Below, one piece after another: positions 45,230-55,401 of a DNA stretch of 64,000 nt (position 1 is its first letter; each line of letters opens with the position of its first letter). The notes under the pieces were generated by a model. The model was not told where the DNA came from, searched no databases, and was given only the letters and a program-made list of their open reading frames with translations. The translations under genes were made by a program, and so were the position numbers. Source of the stretch: Fredricksoniimonas sp964643325 (GTDB lineage Bacteria > Omnitrophota > Gorgyraeia > Zapsychrales > Fredricksoniimonadaceae); assembly GCA_964643325.1 (NCBI GenBank), contig CAZXSE010000001.1:100798-164797 (forward strand). The letters run 5' to 3'.

Positions 45230-46724
45230 GGTCCCTCCCGGGGCTATCGAACACATAGATCGCGCCGCGCCCATCGCGCAAGGCCGCGGATAAAGAAAGC
45301 CCGGCCGCAAGCCGCTGCCACTCGAGATGCGGCTCAAAACGCTGTTCATCAAAGATGACCGCGACAGCCCGGCGCTGTGTAAAATCCTGGCGGACGTTCT
45401 CCTCAGGCGGCCAATAACCCGTGCTCATTCGCGCATGCGGAATGCGCACCGCAGGCCGGCCAGTATAGATGTAAACAGCTTGCGTATCGTTCGCATACAC
45501 AGGTACATTTTCCGGCAGGGCCTTGAGCGCTTTGACCAAAGCGGTATCCGCCCACGAACGCGAGCTGTATCCATATCCTTGCGCGCGCATATCCGCGCCA
45601 AACTGTGCCGTGCGCACGAACATGGCCGCAACAAAGATCATGCACAGGACCCTCGCCAACCTGCCCGCAGCCGGCCAGAGCCCCGGCGCACCAAAGACCA
45701 AGGCCGCCAGAATGACCGGAACAAAAATGCGCACATTCAATCCGATCCCGCCCGGCAATAACAGCATGCTGGCTATTAAAAAACATAGGTAGCAGCTCGT
45801 AAAGACGGCAACGACGGAAGATGCTGCTGTCCGCTGTCCGCGCGCGCGTACCAGAACCACGGCCAGCCCCAGCAAGACACATGCCAATGCCGCTATCCTT
45901 ACCGCCATTGGCACTGATAACGGCAGCAGGAATTGCGACAAAGAATCCACGCCCCGCATCCATACAGGCCATGGCAGCCATGCAAGCCCTGGCGCGCCGT
46001 CAACAGGGTTGCCTGTCACCTGCATGTTGCGCCAAAGCCATGCCGCCGGCAATGCCAGGGACAGCACGCCAAAAACTGCTGCCGCTTTTATTTTCCCTGC
46101 CAGAGAATGCGAGGACATCATCCAGACAATGACACCTCCGGCGAGCACCAGCGAAAATCCCACGTAACGCGTCAATGCGCACGCGCCCGCGCACGCGGCC
46201 GCCATGACAAGCCAGCGACGGCATGGGCTCTGGGCATAGAGCGCAAGGGCCCATAAACCTCCCAGCAACAACAAAATAAAGAGCGGTTCCGATACAAGCA
46301 TCAGATGCAGTTGAAGGAAATGAACCCAGCCGATGCCCAAGACCCCCGCGATCGCCGCGTCCCGCGCCCGCCGGGTCAGATAAAAAATAATGCCGCAAAC
46401 CAGCATGATGTTAAGGCCAAAAAGCCCTGCTTGCAGGTATCGTGCCCAATCCATCACGCTCACGCCAAGGAACAGCCCGGCGGACAAAGCCGCGGGATAA
46501 AGCAAAGGATAATGGGTCAAAGGCTGCAGGGCCGCGTCCTTGCCATAGACCATAACGCCCTGGCCACGCGCAAGAGTTGTCGCAGCCTGACAATAAAAAG
46601 CAGCATCCGTCGTTGTGGCAAGGCCTCGGGGCGCTGTCAAAAAAAGCGCCAGTCCCGCGGCGACCGCGCCAAGAACAAGGGCCGCGATCCAGACGGCCGT
46701 TACCTCACGCCGCACGTCATGCAT
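45219..46724 (-). CDS. Polytopic GT-C-like membrane protein (ArnT/GT39 type)
   Basis: 501 aa, about eleven membrane segments. The first extracytoplasmic loop has TTTDAAFYCQAATTLARGQG, similar to the Asp-containing loop of ArnT-like transferases, and PLTHYPLLYPAALSAG follows. The last ~120 residues are periplasmic (YANDTQAVYIYTGRPAVRIP). It may transfer a sugar from undecaprenyl phosphate, or be an inactive relative. AAGGAG lies 7 nt before the ATG. Confidence 0.75.
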   Translation of the reverse strand: MHDVRREVTAVWIAALVLGAVAAGLALFLTAPRGLATTTDAAFYCQAATTLARGQGVMVYGKDAALQPLTHYPLLYPAALSAGLFLGVSVMDWARYLQAGLFGLNIMLVCGIIFYLTRRARDAAIAGVLGIGWVHFLQLHLMLVSEPLFILLLLGGLWALALYAQSPCRRWLVMAAACAGACALTRYVGFSLVLAGGVIVWMMSSHSLAGKIKAAAVFGVLSLALPAAWLWRNMQVTGNPVDGAPGLAWLPWPVWMRGVDSLSQFLLPLSVPMAVRIAALACVLLGLAVVLVRARGQRTAASSVVAVFTSCYLCFLIASMLLLPGGIGLNVRIFVPVILAALVFGAPGLWPAAGRLARVLCMIFVAAMFVRTAQFGADMRAQGYGYSSRSWADTALVKALKALPENVPVYANDTQAVYIYTGRPAVRIPHARMSTGYWPPEENVRQDFTQRRAVAVIFDEQRFEPHLEWQRLAAGLSLSAALRDGRGAIYVFDSPGRDHER

Positions 46725-47946
46725 CCGTGATCTCCTTTAATATTCTTTCCAGGTCGCGATTAAGTGTCGCGCTATCCCTCGCGGGGATCACGCTGCAACG
46801 CGCCGCCGCCGCGATATCTTTCAGGTCCGGAGCCTGCGGCAATGACCGGACCCTGTCCGCGATCGCGGCCGCACTCTTTTCTTCCACCAGGAATCCGTTC
46901 TTTTCGTTGATAACAAGCTCGCCGATGCCGCCGGTCGCTGTTGTCACAACAATGGTGCCGCCGGCCATGGCTTCCATCAACGCCACAGGGATCCCTTCCT
47001 CGTCGCCGTTCTCCGCCCGGATGCTAGGCGCCAGAAGGATGTCTGCCCGCGCCATGGCCTCGCGCACCCCATGCGCATCCCGAGCCCCCGCCAGGGTCAC
47101 GCAAGATCCCAGACCAAGACGCTGAATATCCGCTTGCAGTGCGGCGCGCAACGGCCCGTCGCCGATGATCGTATATTCGAATGCTATCTTTTCCCGCGCC
47201 AGGATCGCCATGGCCTCCAAAGCATAGATCAGGCCTTTCTTGGCGACGAGCCGCGCCACGGACAGGATCTTCATGCCCGGCCCCGTGAACCGGAGGTTAC
47301 CGGCATCGGGGAATGCTGTGACATCAATACCCATTGCGTGCACGCGTATCTTTGCCGCAGGACATCCAAGCTCGAGCAACTTCTGCCTGGCATATTCGCT
47401 CACCGCCAGAAAAAGATCCCCCTTGCTAAAAAGATCCTGATAAACATTTCTGCCGCAACGCCGCACATAAGCGGAAATGTCCGACGCGTGAAAGACCGTC
47501 ACCAGCTTCCCCGTGACAATGCCAAGTTCTTTCATGCGCAGCCCCTGCAGGCCGCACGGCCCGAAATGGCACAGCACGATATCGTATGCCTGCGCGACGG
47601 AAAAAGCGTGGGCCTGAAAAAAAAGATTGAGCGACCATGCTTCGCGCCCGTAACGAAAGATATTCAGCGATCGCAGCGCCGGCCCCGGCGCGCGCCACAA
47701 AAACGACGGCAGAAGCCACAAAAACTTACCCAGCCGTGCCAGGCGCGCCGCCGGCTTATCATTGTAATACCGCGCGCGGCTCAGAAGGCCGTAACGCAGG
47801 ACCTTGTCGTGAACAAGCGCCTCCGGCGACCGGGCACCGGCCAGGATGCTGACCTCATGCCCGCGGTCCATCAGGCCCGTGATCTGCTCCAGGATGAATG
47901 TTTCTGACAGGGCCGGGAACATCCCGACCACAAAACAAATGCGCAT
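46717..47946 (-). CDS. Glycosyltransferase family 4 (WcaL-like)
   Basis: 409 aa. Starts MRICFVVGMFPALSETFILEQI, the N-terminus typical of colanic acid-type WcaL transferases; KILSVARLVAKKGLIYALEAM and the donor-site stretch DEEGIPVALMEAMAGGTIVVTT with GGIGELV fit as well. It starts 17 nt after the asparagine synthetase-like gene and overlaps the next gene by 8 nt. Confidence 0.92.
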   Translation of the reverse strand: MRICFVVGMFPALSETFILEQITGLMDRGHEVSILAGARSPEALVHDKVLRYGLLSRARYYNDKPAARLARLGKFLWLLPSFLWRAPGPALRSLNIFRYGREAWSLNLFFQAHAFSVAQAYDIVLCHFGPCGLQGLRMKELGIVTGKLVTVFHASDISAYVRRCGRNVYQDLFSKGDLFLAVSEYARQKLLELGCPAAKIRVHAMGIDVTAFPDAGNLRFTGPGMKILSVARLVAKKGLIYALEAMAILAREKIAFEYTIIGDGPLRAALQADIQRLGLGSCVTLAGARDAHGVREAMARADILLAPSIRAENGDEEGIPVALMEAMAGGTIVVTTATGGIGELVINEKNGFLVEEKSAAAIADRVRSLPQAPDLKDIAAAARCSVIPARDSATLNRDLERILKEITDA

Positions 47947-47962
47947 CGTGCCTCTCTGACAG

Positions 47963-49798
47963 TTAGGCGTTCTTCAACCAGATCCCCGCCGACGATCGCC
48001 GCCACGCAAGCCCCGGATCGCGCCTGGCTTGCGTTTGATGATCACTGCCCGCGAACCCGGCCGCGGCCAACACATCTAGATGTGGCGCCAGAAATTTCTC
48101 GTACCGCGGCAAATATCCCGCAAGATCGAACGGGAACCCCATCTTTCTCCTGCGCCACAGCACTTCCCCCGGCAACGCCGATGCCATGGCGCGGCGCAGA
48201 ACGTATTTGGTCCATCCGTTATGAAAAAGATACGCTGCCGGCATCTTGATGCCAAGTTCCACCACCCGATAATCCAGCAAAGGGAACCGGTGCTCCACCG
48301 GGATGTTCATGGTGTAATGATCGGTGCTGCGCAAATAATACGGCAAAAGTCCGACGCGAAAATGAAAAAGACGCCGCGCATGAAAGCCGCTGGCATCATG
48401 ATACGCCTGATGCGCCGCGGCCCGCGAAAGGCCCCTGCGGCGCTCCGGCGTAAGGCCGCGACAGAAGCCCATCCGGCGCGCCAATGCCGCCGGATAATTC
48501 GATAATGTCGCGCACGCCCGCTGCCATGTACCGAACCGCCTGCAAAATTCATACCACTCAGCCTGGGCGCCATGGCCCTGTTCCTGCAAGGCCCGCCGGG
48601 CCGCGGGCCAGAAAGACGCCTCATACCCGGCCAGGGATTCATCCCCTCCCGCGCCGGTGACCACCACCTTGAAGCCATCGGCCTTGATACGCAAGAGCAT
48701 CCGGTGATGCACATAATTGGCCGGCGTATCATACGGCTCTTCCATTACGCGCGCAAAATCTGCCGCGTCGCGCGGCAGGTCCTCTTCGATCCCTGCCAAC
48801 ACACGATGATCGATATTATACCGTCGGGCCAAAGCGGCCGCATAACGCGTCTCATCCCTGCCCCGGGCCTTGATCGTGTATGCCGTCAGACGCGCGCCGC
48901 CAAGTTCAGCCGCCAGCGCCACGACCGATGAACTATCCAGCCCGCCGGAAAGCTCAAAAGCGACCGGCACATCCGCACGCAGGCGCAAGCGCACCGCATC
49001 CAGCAAAACATCATGAAGTTGACGCGCGGCTTCAGGCAAACTAATATCCCGCTCAGTCAGCGGGGCGTCCGGCAGACTCCAGTAAGAACGGACCTGCGCG
49101 TCCTCAAGGCGCGCGCCGGCGCCGTAACGCCATGAGATCGTTGACGCAGGCGGCAGTGAACGGACATGACGGTACATGGTCGTGCCGTCATGGTCCTTGA
49201 GGCCTTCCTCAATAAAGCCGCGTAAGGCGTCCGTATCGATCTCGTCGCCGCCGGGCGCAACGCGGCACAACGGCGCGATAAGGCTGGAAAAATAAAAACC
49301 CCGGCCTGTTTGACGATAATAAAGCGGCGCAACCCCAAGCCGGTCGCGTGCCAGAACGATCTCGTTGGCCTCGGCATCATAAAGCGCCACCGCCCAGAAG
49401 CCGTTCATCTTCTCCCACAACCCGTGCCTCCACCGGCGCCATCCCTCAACAAGCACTTCGGTGTCCGACGCGCTTCGGAAAACAACGCCATCACGGGCCA
49501 GCTCCTGCTTCAATTCAAGATAATTGTAGATCTCGCCGTTAAAGACCGCGGTGCACTTACCGTCACCGCTCTCAAACGGCTGATGCCCCCCGGCCGTCGT
49601 ATCAATGATCGCGAACCGGGCATGCACCAGCGCCGCGTCATGCGTCGCCAGGTCGCCGGCCTTGCGGGATGCCCGATCAATGAAGACCATGCCTTCATCG
49701 TCGGGGCCTCTGCGGCGCACGCCTGCCAGCAGGGCCGCGGCACAACCGTCATCATGCTGCGCCGCCTCTTTCAGGATATATCCGCCGATCCCGCACAT
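47963..49798 (-). CDS. Asparagine synthetase-type glutamine amidotransferase (AsnB family)
   Basis: 611 aa. N-terminal glutaminase (GATase II) with Cys2 after Met removal (MCGIGGYI), RRGPDDEG and FNGEIYNYLEL; C-terminal synthetase with the PP-loop ELSGGLDSSSVVAL. It makes asparagine or, in polysaccharide loci, may amidate uronic acid carboxyls. The latter fits the UDP-HexNAc dehydrogenase in the same locus, but is inference. ATG at 49798 follows AAGGAG; any upstream extension is inside the GT2 gene. Confidence 0.93.
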   Translation of the reverse strand: MCGIGGYILKEAAQHDDGCAAALLAGVRRRGPDDEGMVFIDRASRKAGDLATHDAALVHARFAIIDTTAGGHQPFESGDGKCTAVFNGEIYNYLELKQELARDGVVFRSASDTEVLVEGWRRWRHGLWEKMNGFWAVALYDAEANEIVLARDRLGVAPLYYRQTGRGFYFSSLIAPLCRVAPGGDEIDTDALRGFIEEGLKDHDGTTMYRHVRSLPPASTISWRYGAGARLEDAQVRSYWSLPDAPLTERDISLPEAARQLHDVLLDAVRLRLRADVPVAFELSGGLDSSSVVALAAELGGARLTAYTIKARGRDETRYAAALARRYNIDHRVLAGIEEDLPRDAADFARVMEEPYDTPANYVHHRMLLRIKADGFKVVVTGAGGDESLAGYEASFWPAARRALQEQGHGAQAEWYEFCRRFGTWQRACATLSNYPAALARRMGFCRGLTPERRRGLSRAAAHQAYHDASGFHARRLFHFRVGLLPYYLRSTDHYTMNIPVEHRFPLLDYRVVELGIKMPAAYLFHNGWTKYVLRRAMASALPGEVLWRRRKMGFPFDLAGYLPRYEKFLAPHLDVLAAAGFAGSDHQTQARRDPGLAWRRSSAGIWLKNA

Positions 49799-49799
49799 C

Positions 49800-50657
49800 T
49801 TAAGCTCTCCTTGCCCTGATCCAACTGACGGCCTGCGGCGGCAGAACAAGCAGCGCAACGATGCGCCACGACGGCCTGTGCCAGGGGCGGGCCAAAAGCG
49901 ACACCAGGATATGCCCCAACGCCCGGGCCCGGCGCCGGGTCTGATAAAAACGCTCCCCCAGGTACCAGTGATGCTTCCACGCCGGGATATACGGCCGGCG
50001 GGCGCGCGCGACGGCATCCTGCATGGTGTCAACGCTGTTCATGCTCGTCAGGGCCGCGGCATGCACGCGATGATAATAAAGCGGCCCCGCGTCCAGGCGC
50101 TTCATGCCAAACCTGGCGCGCACGCGCAGCCAGTATTCATATTCCTCGGCAAGAAAAGGCTCGGGATGATAATCCCCAACGGTTTCATAGACCTTGCGGC
50201 GGTACAGGACACAATGACCCACATAATTATCGCGGTCTAACCCCGCAGGGTCCTCGACCCGCGCCTGATGCAAGACCTTGCCGTCTCTGTCGATCATCGC
50301 GTACGGCGCGTAAACAAAATCAACACCGGCGTCCGCCTCCAGCGTCGCGACCATGCGCGCCACCGCCTCGGGCGCGTACAGATCATCATCGGACGACCAG
50401 GTCAAATAAGCGCCGCGGGCAAGAGCAAAACCTCTATTGAGCGCGGCTACCGACCCGCGCGGCGTATCCTGGCGGAAGTGGACGATACGCGGATCCTGCA
50501 AAGAGTTCAAATACGCCGGCGTATCATCCCGCGATGCGTCATCGATAATGATGATCTCAAGTTCCGCGTACGTCTGCTGCAGGCAGCTTGCGACAGCTTG
50601 CGCCAGGAACTCCCGTCTGTCACGCGTGGGGATAACAATGCTGACAAGGTCCTTCAC
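49800..50657 (-). CDS. Glycosyltransferase family 2
   Basis: 285 aa GT-A enzyme. LVSIVIPTRDRREFLAQAV at the start, IIIIDDASRDDTPAYL, and YLTWSSDDDLYAPEA (DxD). ETVGDYHPEPFLAEEYEYWLRVRARFG is the acceptor-side block. It starts with GTG in a GTGA overlap with the upstream GT4 gene, after GGAGG. Inverting transferase of unknown sugar. Confidence 0.92.
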   Translation of the reverse strand: MKDLVSIVIPTRDRREFLAQAVASCLQQTYAELEIIIIDDASRDDTPAYLNSLQDPRIVHFRQDTPRGSVAALNRGFALARGAYLTWSSDDDLYAPEAVARMVATLEADAGVDFVYAPYAMIDRDGKVLHQARVEDPAGLDRDNYVGHCVLYRRKVYETVGDYHPEPFLAEEYEYWLRVRARFGMKRLDAGPLYYHRVHAAALTSMNSVDTMQDAVARARRPYIPAWKHHWYLGERFYQTRRRARALGHILVSLLARPWHRPSWRIVALLVLPPQAVSWIRARRA

Positions 50658-51793
50658 CGGCGGCCTCCAAAGCGGCGCGCAAACCGCCGCCTGACATCAG
50701 CCATCCACAGCCGCGCATCATCAGCAAAACCCCGACGGAATACGCCGGACGCCTTCATGGCTAGGACCTTGTTGTATGTCGCAACTTCCAATGCCTGCGT
50801 TCTCTCCAGAAAAAACCCTTCGATGCTGCGGCGGGCTCCGGCAAGCAGCGCATGCCGCACAGCGTCATCCTCACACGCCCTGCGGACCTGCGCGGCCAGC
50901 GCATTGACATCATCCGGGTCACGCACCAAAAGCATGCCCTGCATGGCTTCATCGCCAAGCCCCTGCGCCGCTGTTGTTGTCGTCACAACGGCACAGCCGC
51001 AAGCCAGCGCTTCCAGCAGCACATGGCACATGGCCTCCGAACGGCTTGGATGACAAACGCAATCCGCCCAATTGTAGAATCTGACCAGCTCCTCCTGCGG
51101 CACGGCCGGAAGAAAAACACAACGGCCGGCCACGCCCAGCTCCCGGGCCAGCCCTTCTAGGGCGCCCGGATCTCCCTGCCCGACGGAAACAAGGCCGTGA
51201 TCAGGCCCGAGCCTGACAAGCGCGCGCACCACGGCCTCGACGTTCTTTTCAGGGGACCTGCGGCCGACATGCAAGAGTTTCCTGGCGAACGGGAACCGGC
51301 GGGCCAGGTCCTCCGACGCGCCCGCGGGCAAAGGCCGCATCAGGCCGCCGTCAACGCCATTCGGTACAACAAAGACCCTGCTCCCGGCAACGCCAAGCCC
51401 TTCCACGATAGGCCGCAACTCGTCGGAAACAACAAAAACAGCGTCAGCGAACCGTATCGCGGGCGATATCCTGCAGGCGCGTTTGTCATGGACGGAAATA
51501 ATGACCGCCGTGGCGCGCGCCCGGTGGAACACCGCCATCTCCGCCGGCGTACCGCTGCCGTAAGCGCGCACCACATCAACGTTCAATTCGCGCAGCCTGG
51601 CCGGTAATTCAATGTCTTTACAAGGGATGACGCGCATGCCGAACGCTTCACGGGCGTGAGCCTCAAACGGCGACAGGCAGACAACGCGGTCAAAAAAAGA
51701 GGCGGGGTTGTAATACGCCTGCAGCCGGCGGCCGATGCCCTGAACGCAAAGATCATCCAGCGTATTCCCGGGGATCACCGCCAACACAGGCAT
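50654..51793 (-). CDS. Glycosyltransferase family 4
   Basis: 379 aa. Starts MPVLAVIPGNTLDDLCVQGIGRR. C-domain: KLLHVGRRSPEKNVEAVVRAL, and CHPSRSEAMCHVLLEALACGCAVVTT (E-x7-E). ATG at 51793 follows GGAGG with 7 nt spacing, two nt after the Wzt stop. Earlier open codons to 51904 overlap wzt and are rejected. Confidence 0.9.
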   Translation of the reverse strand: MPVLAVIPGNTLDDLCVQGIGRRLQAYYNPASFFDRVVCLSPFEAHAREAFGMRVIPCKDIELPARLRELNVDVVRAYGSGTPAEMAVFHRARATAVIISVHDKRACRISPAIRFADAVFVVSDELRPIVEGLGVAGSRVFVVPNGVDGGLMRPLPAGASEDLARRFPFARKLLHVGRRSPEKNVEAVVRALVRLGPDHGLVSVGQGDPGALEGLARELGVAGRCVFLPAVPQEELVRFYNWADCVCHPSRSEAMCHVLLEALACGCAVVTTTTAAQGLGDEAMQGMLLVRDPDDVNALAAQVRRACEDDAVRHALLAGARRSIEGFFLERTQALEVATYNKVLAMKASGVFRRGFADDARLWMADVRRRFARRFGGRR

Positions 51794-51795
51794 GA

Positions 51796-53007
51796 TCAGG
51801 CCTCCATTTTCCACTGACAGGGAAGCTTCAACAGGCCGCGCGCGTTCGGCGCACGCCCGACGACGAACGTGTACGCGAAATGCTGCGTGTCCAGAGGGTA
51901 GCACGCCGCGCCCTCGCCGATAATAACGGAAACATGATACGTATCTGTAGGAAGATCGAGCCGCGGCAAAAAGAGCCGCGCCCGCCCCTCGCCAGGCGCC
52001 AGCGTGTCAAAACACACACCTTCATAGGCGCTGTTGGCCGCGTACACCAGCCCCGCATCCGTGTAGAAATTGATCGAGAAGAACGGCTGCTCGACGGGCC
52101 CTGCGTTCACGCGAAAACGGATGTCCGCGCAGAAAGCCTCCCCCGAATCAAGGCCTTGCACGGCCGTGCCGTCGCTGGAAAGGAATCGCACCTCGAGGAT
52201 CTCCATCCGCCGGGCCGGATCGCAGGCCGCATCCGGCGGCGTCGCGCGCCGCGCCCTGGCCTCGAGGCCGTCCTTGATATAAAGCGATATCATCTCCTCG
52301 CTCGGGCCGAAGCCGCGCACGCGGCCGCCATCAAGATACAGGCACTGCTCCGTGCGCTCGCGGATGACATATTCATTATGAGAGACCAGCACGACCGAAA
52401 CGCCCCGGGCACGGATCTCTTTCATCTTCTGGTAGCATTTGATCGAAAAGTCACGGTCACCGACAGCGAGGACCTCATCGATAAGGAGGATGTCCGGGTC
52501 GCTGTGCACGGCCACCGCGAAACCGAGCCGCACGTACATCCCCGACGAATACTGTTTTACCGGCGCGTCCAGGAAATCCCCGATATCCGCAAAATCAACG
52601 ATCGCGGCAAAGCGCGCGTCGATCTGCCGGCGCGACATGCCCAGGATCGCGCCGTTGACATAAATATTCTCACGGCCCGTCAAGAGCGGATGGAACCCGG
52701 CCCCCACATGGATCAGGCCGCCCACCTTGCCATAGACATCAATGGCGCCCTTATCCGGCATGAAAATGCCGTTGAGCATCCGCAACAGCGTCGTTTTTCC
52801 GGAACCGTTCGGGCCGATGATCCCAAGCGCCCCGCCGCGGGGAAGCGTGAACGACACATCATCCACCGCCCAAAACTCGCCGGGGCGCAGCGCGGCGGGA
52901 TCCGCCGCGGGGCACAAGATATCCTGCGCGCCGTAACGCATCATCTGTGAAAGCGACCTGGAGAATTTCTTGCCCGCGCCATCGGCGCGAATGGCCACAT
53001 CCGCCAT
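51796..53007 (-). CDS. wzt: ABC transporter ATPase for polysaccharide export, with Wzt C-domain
   Basis: 403 aa. Walker A GPNGSGKTTLL, signature QYSSGMYVRLGFAVAV, Walker B ILLIDEVLAVGD. After the ATPase (~250 residues) comes a ~140-residue beta-rich domain like Wzt-C, which recognises the terminal modification of the exported glycan. It works with Wzm (26 nt upstream) to flip undecaprenyl-linked polysaccharide. Start: ATG at 53007 after GGGGA; a TTG at 53037 would overlap the wzm stop (TTGA) but has no SD. Confidence 0.95.
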   Translation of the reverse strand: MADVAIRADGAGKKFSRSLSQMMRYGAQDILCPAADPAALRPGEFWAVDDVSFTLPRGGALGIIGPNGSGKTTLLRMLNGIFMPDKGAIDVYGKVGGLIHVGAGFHPLLTGRENIYVNGAILGMSRRQIDARFAAIVDFADIGDFLDAPVKQYSSGMYVRLGFAVAVHSDPDILLIDEVLAVGDRDFSIKCYQKMKEIRARGVSVVLVSHNEYVIRERTEQCLYLDGGRVRGFGPSEEMISLYIKDGLEARARRATPPDAACDPARRMEILEVRFLSSDGTAVQGLDSGEAFCADIRFRVNAGPVEQPFFSINFYTDAGLVYAANSAYEGVCFDTLAPGEGRARLFLPRLDLPTDTYHVSVIIGEGAACYPLDTQHFAYTFVVGRAPNARGLLKLPCQWKMEA

Positions 53008-53033
53008 TGCCGTGATCCCCGTTCTACCGACGC

Positions 53034-53867
53034 TCAAAGCCGTTCGGGTATTTTTGCCTCTGCCACATGAAAGATCCGCCAGCCGATAAGCCCCGTCAGC
53101 ACCGCTCCCGCCGATGCCAGCGCCCAGGCCACGGGATCATGCATCACGCCATAGACCAGAAGGTCGCGCGGCGCCTCAATGAACGGGGTCAGTGGATTCA
53201 TACCGAACAGCGCCGCCCGCTCCCCCGTCGACGGATACAAGACCGGTGTCAGAAACATCACGAACGTCATCACAACGCCCAGCGCCTGCGCTGTATCACG
53301 AAAAACAGCATGCACCAGCGCCAGCAAAAGCCCCAGGCCCAGGGCAAGGATGACCAGCGGCAGGAGGATGAGCGGTATCAGCAGGGCACCCGCCGGCGGA
53401 ACATACTGATAAAGGATGCACAATCCGGCGACCAGGGCCATCTTGACGGCCCATTCAAAAACCGCCTGTCCGATCGCCGCGATGACCAGCACCTCGCGCG
53501 GAAAATTCACTTTCGCGATCATGTCCCCGGCCTCGACCAGCGCCGTGCACGACGCAGTCAATCCCGTCGACAACAGTTGATACGTGGCCAGCCCCATCAG
53601 GGCGAACAAAGGATACGGGACATCTGTGGCGCCGATCACCACAATGCCGGCCCTTGCCAGCACGACGAACGTGGCAATGGCAACGAAAGGAACGATCACG
53701 GCCCAGGCATAGCCCAGCAGCGACTGTTTGTAGCGGGCGGTAAAATTCCGGATAAAAAGCCGCGCCGCAAGTTCGCGGGCGTCCCAGAGTTCGCGGGCCA
53801 TCATGCCCCACACCCTGATGCCGAGCTTCGCGATACGACGGGATTCATAACGTTCATGTTGCATCAT
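53034..53867 (-). CDS. wzm: ABC-2 type permease for polysaccharide export
   Basis: 277 aa, six membrane segments; ARLFIRNFTARYKQSLLGYAWAVIVP is the cytoplasmic segment typical of Wzm/RfbA permeases, and VVMTFVMFLTPVLYPSTGERAAL lies near the end. Forms the channel for Wzt. The start at 53867 gives MMQHERYES and a 14-nt overlap with the ligase gene; the open frame to 54020 is not needed. Confidence 0.94.
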   Translation of the reverse strand: MMQHERYESRRIAKLGIRVWGMMARELWDARELAARLFIRNFTARYKQSLLGYAWAVIVPFVAIATFVVLARAGIVVIGATDVPYPLFALMGLATYQLLSTGLTASCTALVEAGDMIAKVNFPREVLVIAAIGQAVFEWAVKMALVAGLCILYQYVPPAGALLIPLILLPLVILALGLGLLLALVHAVFRDTAQALGVVMTFVMFLTPVLYPSTGERAALFGMNPLTPFIEAPRDLLVYGVMHDPVAWALASAGAVLTGLIGWRIFHVAEAKIPERL

Positions 53868-55401
53868 GCCCCCGCTTTCTCTTACCCCCAAGCAGCTGGT
53901 CCACATTGCGCCATGACGCTTTTTCCAACGGCGCGCCGGCGCGGGCGGCCGCCCCGCCAAACTCGGCAAAAGCATCTCGCGACGCCTGCAGCGCCCTGGC
54001 GGAAACGCGCGGCGCGGCAAGGATCATGCCTGCCAGGAACCAGTACGGTTCCATTACGCGCACGATGATGAACGTATTCGCTGTCAGCGCATGGACCAGC
54101 ATGCCGATATTACCCGCGAGAAAGCCCAATGCTATGCCGCGCACCAGGTTGTCGTCGCTGCTGCGATAAGCCCGGTACACATGATAATGGAGCGTGCCGA
54201 TCAACATGGCGAACGCGACGAACCCGAAAGCCCCCGTCTCGACGAGATTGTTCACGTACTGACTGTCCAGGAATGAACGGCCCGTCACGCCGTAACCAAA
54301 GAACGGTTGTTTAAGCCAGTATTCGAATGCCTTGATCCAATCCCACCAGCGCGCAGATGCCGACGGATCGAGCGTTAACCCAAGAAATTCGACGGTCTTG
54401 ATCGTCTCCTGCGGCCTGGCCGTGAACGTGTACATGATGCGTTCTTTGATGTTCTCGGGAAGCCACCACGCCCCCAACACAACGGCAGCGATCAGGGCCA
54501 GAACCAGAACGCCGCGCTGGCGTGAACGGCAATAAAAGATCAGCGCCAGATAAGCCGGAACGAACGCCATGTAGCTGGAACGCGAAAGCGTGTACGCCAG
54601 CGGCACGAGCGTGACCGCCGCCACGGCCCCCATCATCCAGCGGGCCCAGCGGGTGCGCAAATGACAGAACAGCCCCATGGCCAGGCAGAACATGAAGACC
54701 AGATAACCGCCGAGCGTGTTGGGTTCGCCGCGCGCGCCCTCGAACGGCGCTGACAAACGCTCGACATGGCCGATCTGACTTGCGGTCACAATGTTCACGA
54801 TCATCAACGTTACAAAGAAGGCGGTCAGGTAAAGCCGGTATTGATTCTTGCTGGAGGCCAGGCCGGCCACAATAAAAAAGATAATGTAGTATTCAAGATA
54901 TTTCAGAATATAGAAAAGCGCGCTGACGGGGTTCACGCCCCCGCCGATGATCCCCTGCCCCGTGGCCACGATAAAACAAAGGCAGTAAATGCCGATCCAG
55001 CCGTTCACCGGCGTGTGCGGGATGATGTCCGCGCCCTTGCGGATCGCCGAACGCGCGATCCAGGCAAGGCCCATCACCAGGATCAGGATGTCCTCGATGC
55101 GCACAACAACATCGCGCCGCGGCAGTGACGCGACAATGATCTCCGGCGATAAAAGCATCGCGAAGATGAGCAGCGCCAGCGCGATATCGGGCCGCAGCAT
55201 CGTGATGAAGAACATGGCCGCCGCGACGGCAAGAATAAAAGGGACATGAACGGGAGCGGTGGCGATCAGCTGGCCGAAAAAGATGCCGCACACGCCAAGC
55301 GCCGCAAGAACGGCCAGCATGAAAAGAGGCCCGGCCGCGGCCACTCCCCTGCCGCTGTTCAAGAAAGAAGGGCGGTTATTCAAGAGTTCCGGGTAAGCCA
55401 T
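53854..55401 (-). CDS. O-antigen ligase/polymerase (Wzy/WaaL family)
   Basis: 515 aa, about twelve membrane segments with a large periplasmic loop (roughly residues 320-400) containing WDWIKAFEYWLKQPFFGYG and SFLDSQYVNNLVETGAFGF, the Wzy_C (PF04932) motif. It either polymerises repeat units or joins the glycan to a lipid acceptor. With an ABC exporter in the same operon, a ligase role is somewhat more likely, but the co-encoded Wzz-like protein argues for polymerase. Overlaps the BY-kinase gene by 22 nt. Confidence 0.88.
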   Translation of the reverse strand: MAYPELLNNRPSFLNSGRGVAAAGPLFMLAVLAALGVCGIFFGQLIATAPVHVPFILAVAAAMFFITMLRPDIALALLIFAMLLSPEIIVASLPRRDVVVRIEDILILVMGLAWIARSAIRKGADIIPHTPVNGWIGIYCLCFIVATGQGIIGGGVNPVSALFYILKYLEYYIIFFIVAGLASSKNQYRLYLTAFFVTLMIVNIVTASQIGHVERLSAPFEGARGEPNTLGGYLVFMFCLAMGLFCHLRTRWARWMMGAVAAVTLVPLAYTLSRSSYMAFVPAYLALIFYCRSRQRGVLVLALIAAVVLGAWWLPENIKERIMYTFTARPQETIKTVEFLGLTLDPSASARWWDWIKAFEYWLKQPFFGYGVTGRSFLDSQYVNNLVETGAFGFVAFAMLIGTLHYHVYRAYRSSDDNLVRGIALGFLAGNIGMLVHALTANTFIIVRVMEPYWFLAGMILAAPRVSARALQASRDAFAEFGGAAARAGAPLEKASWRNVDQLLGGKRKRGHDAT

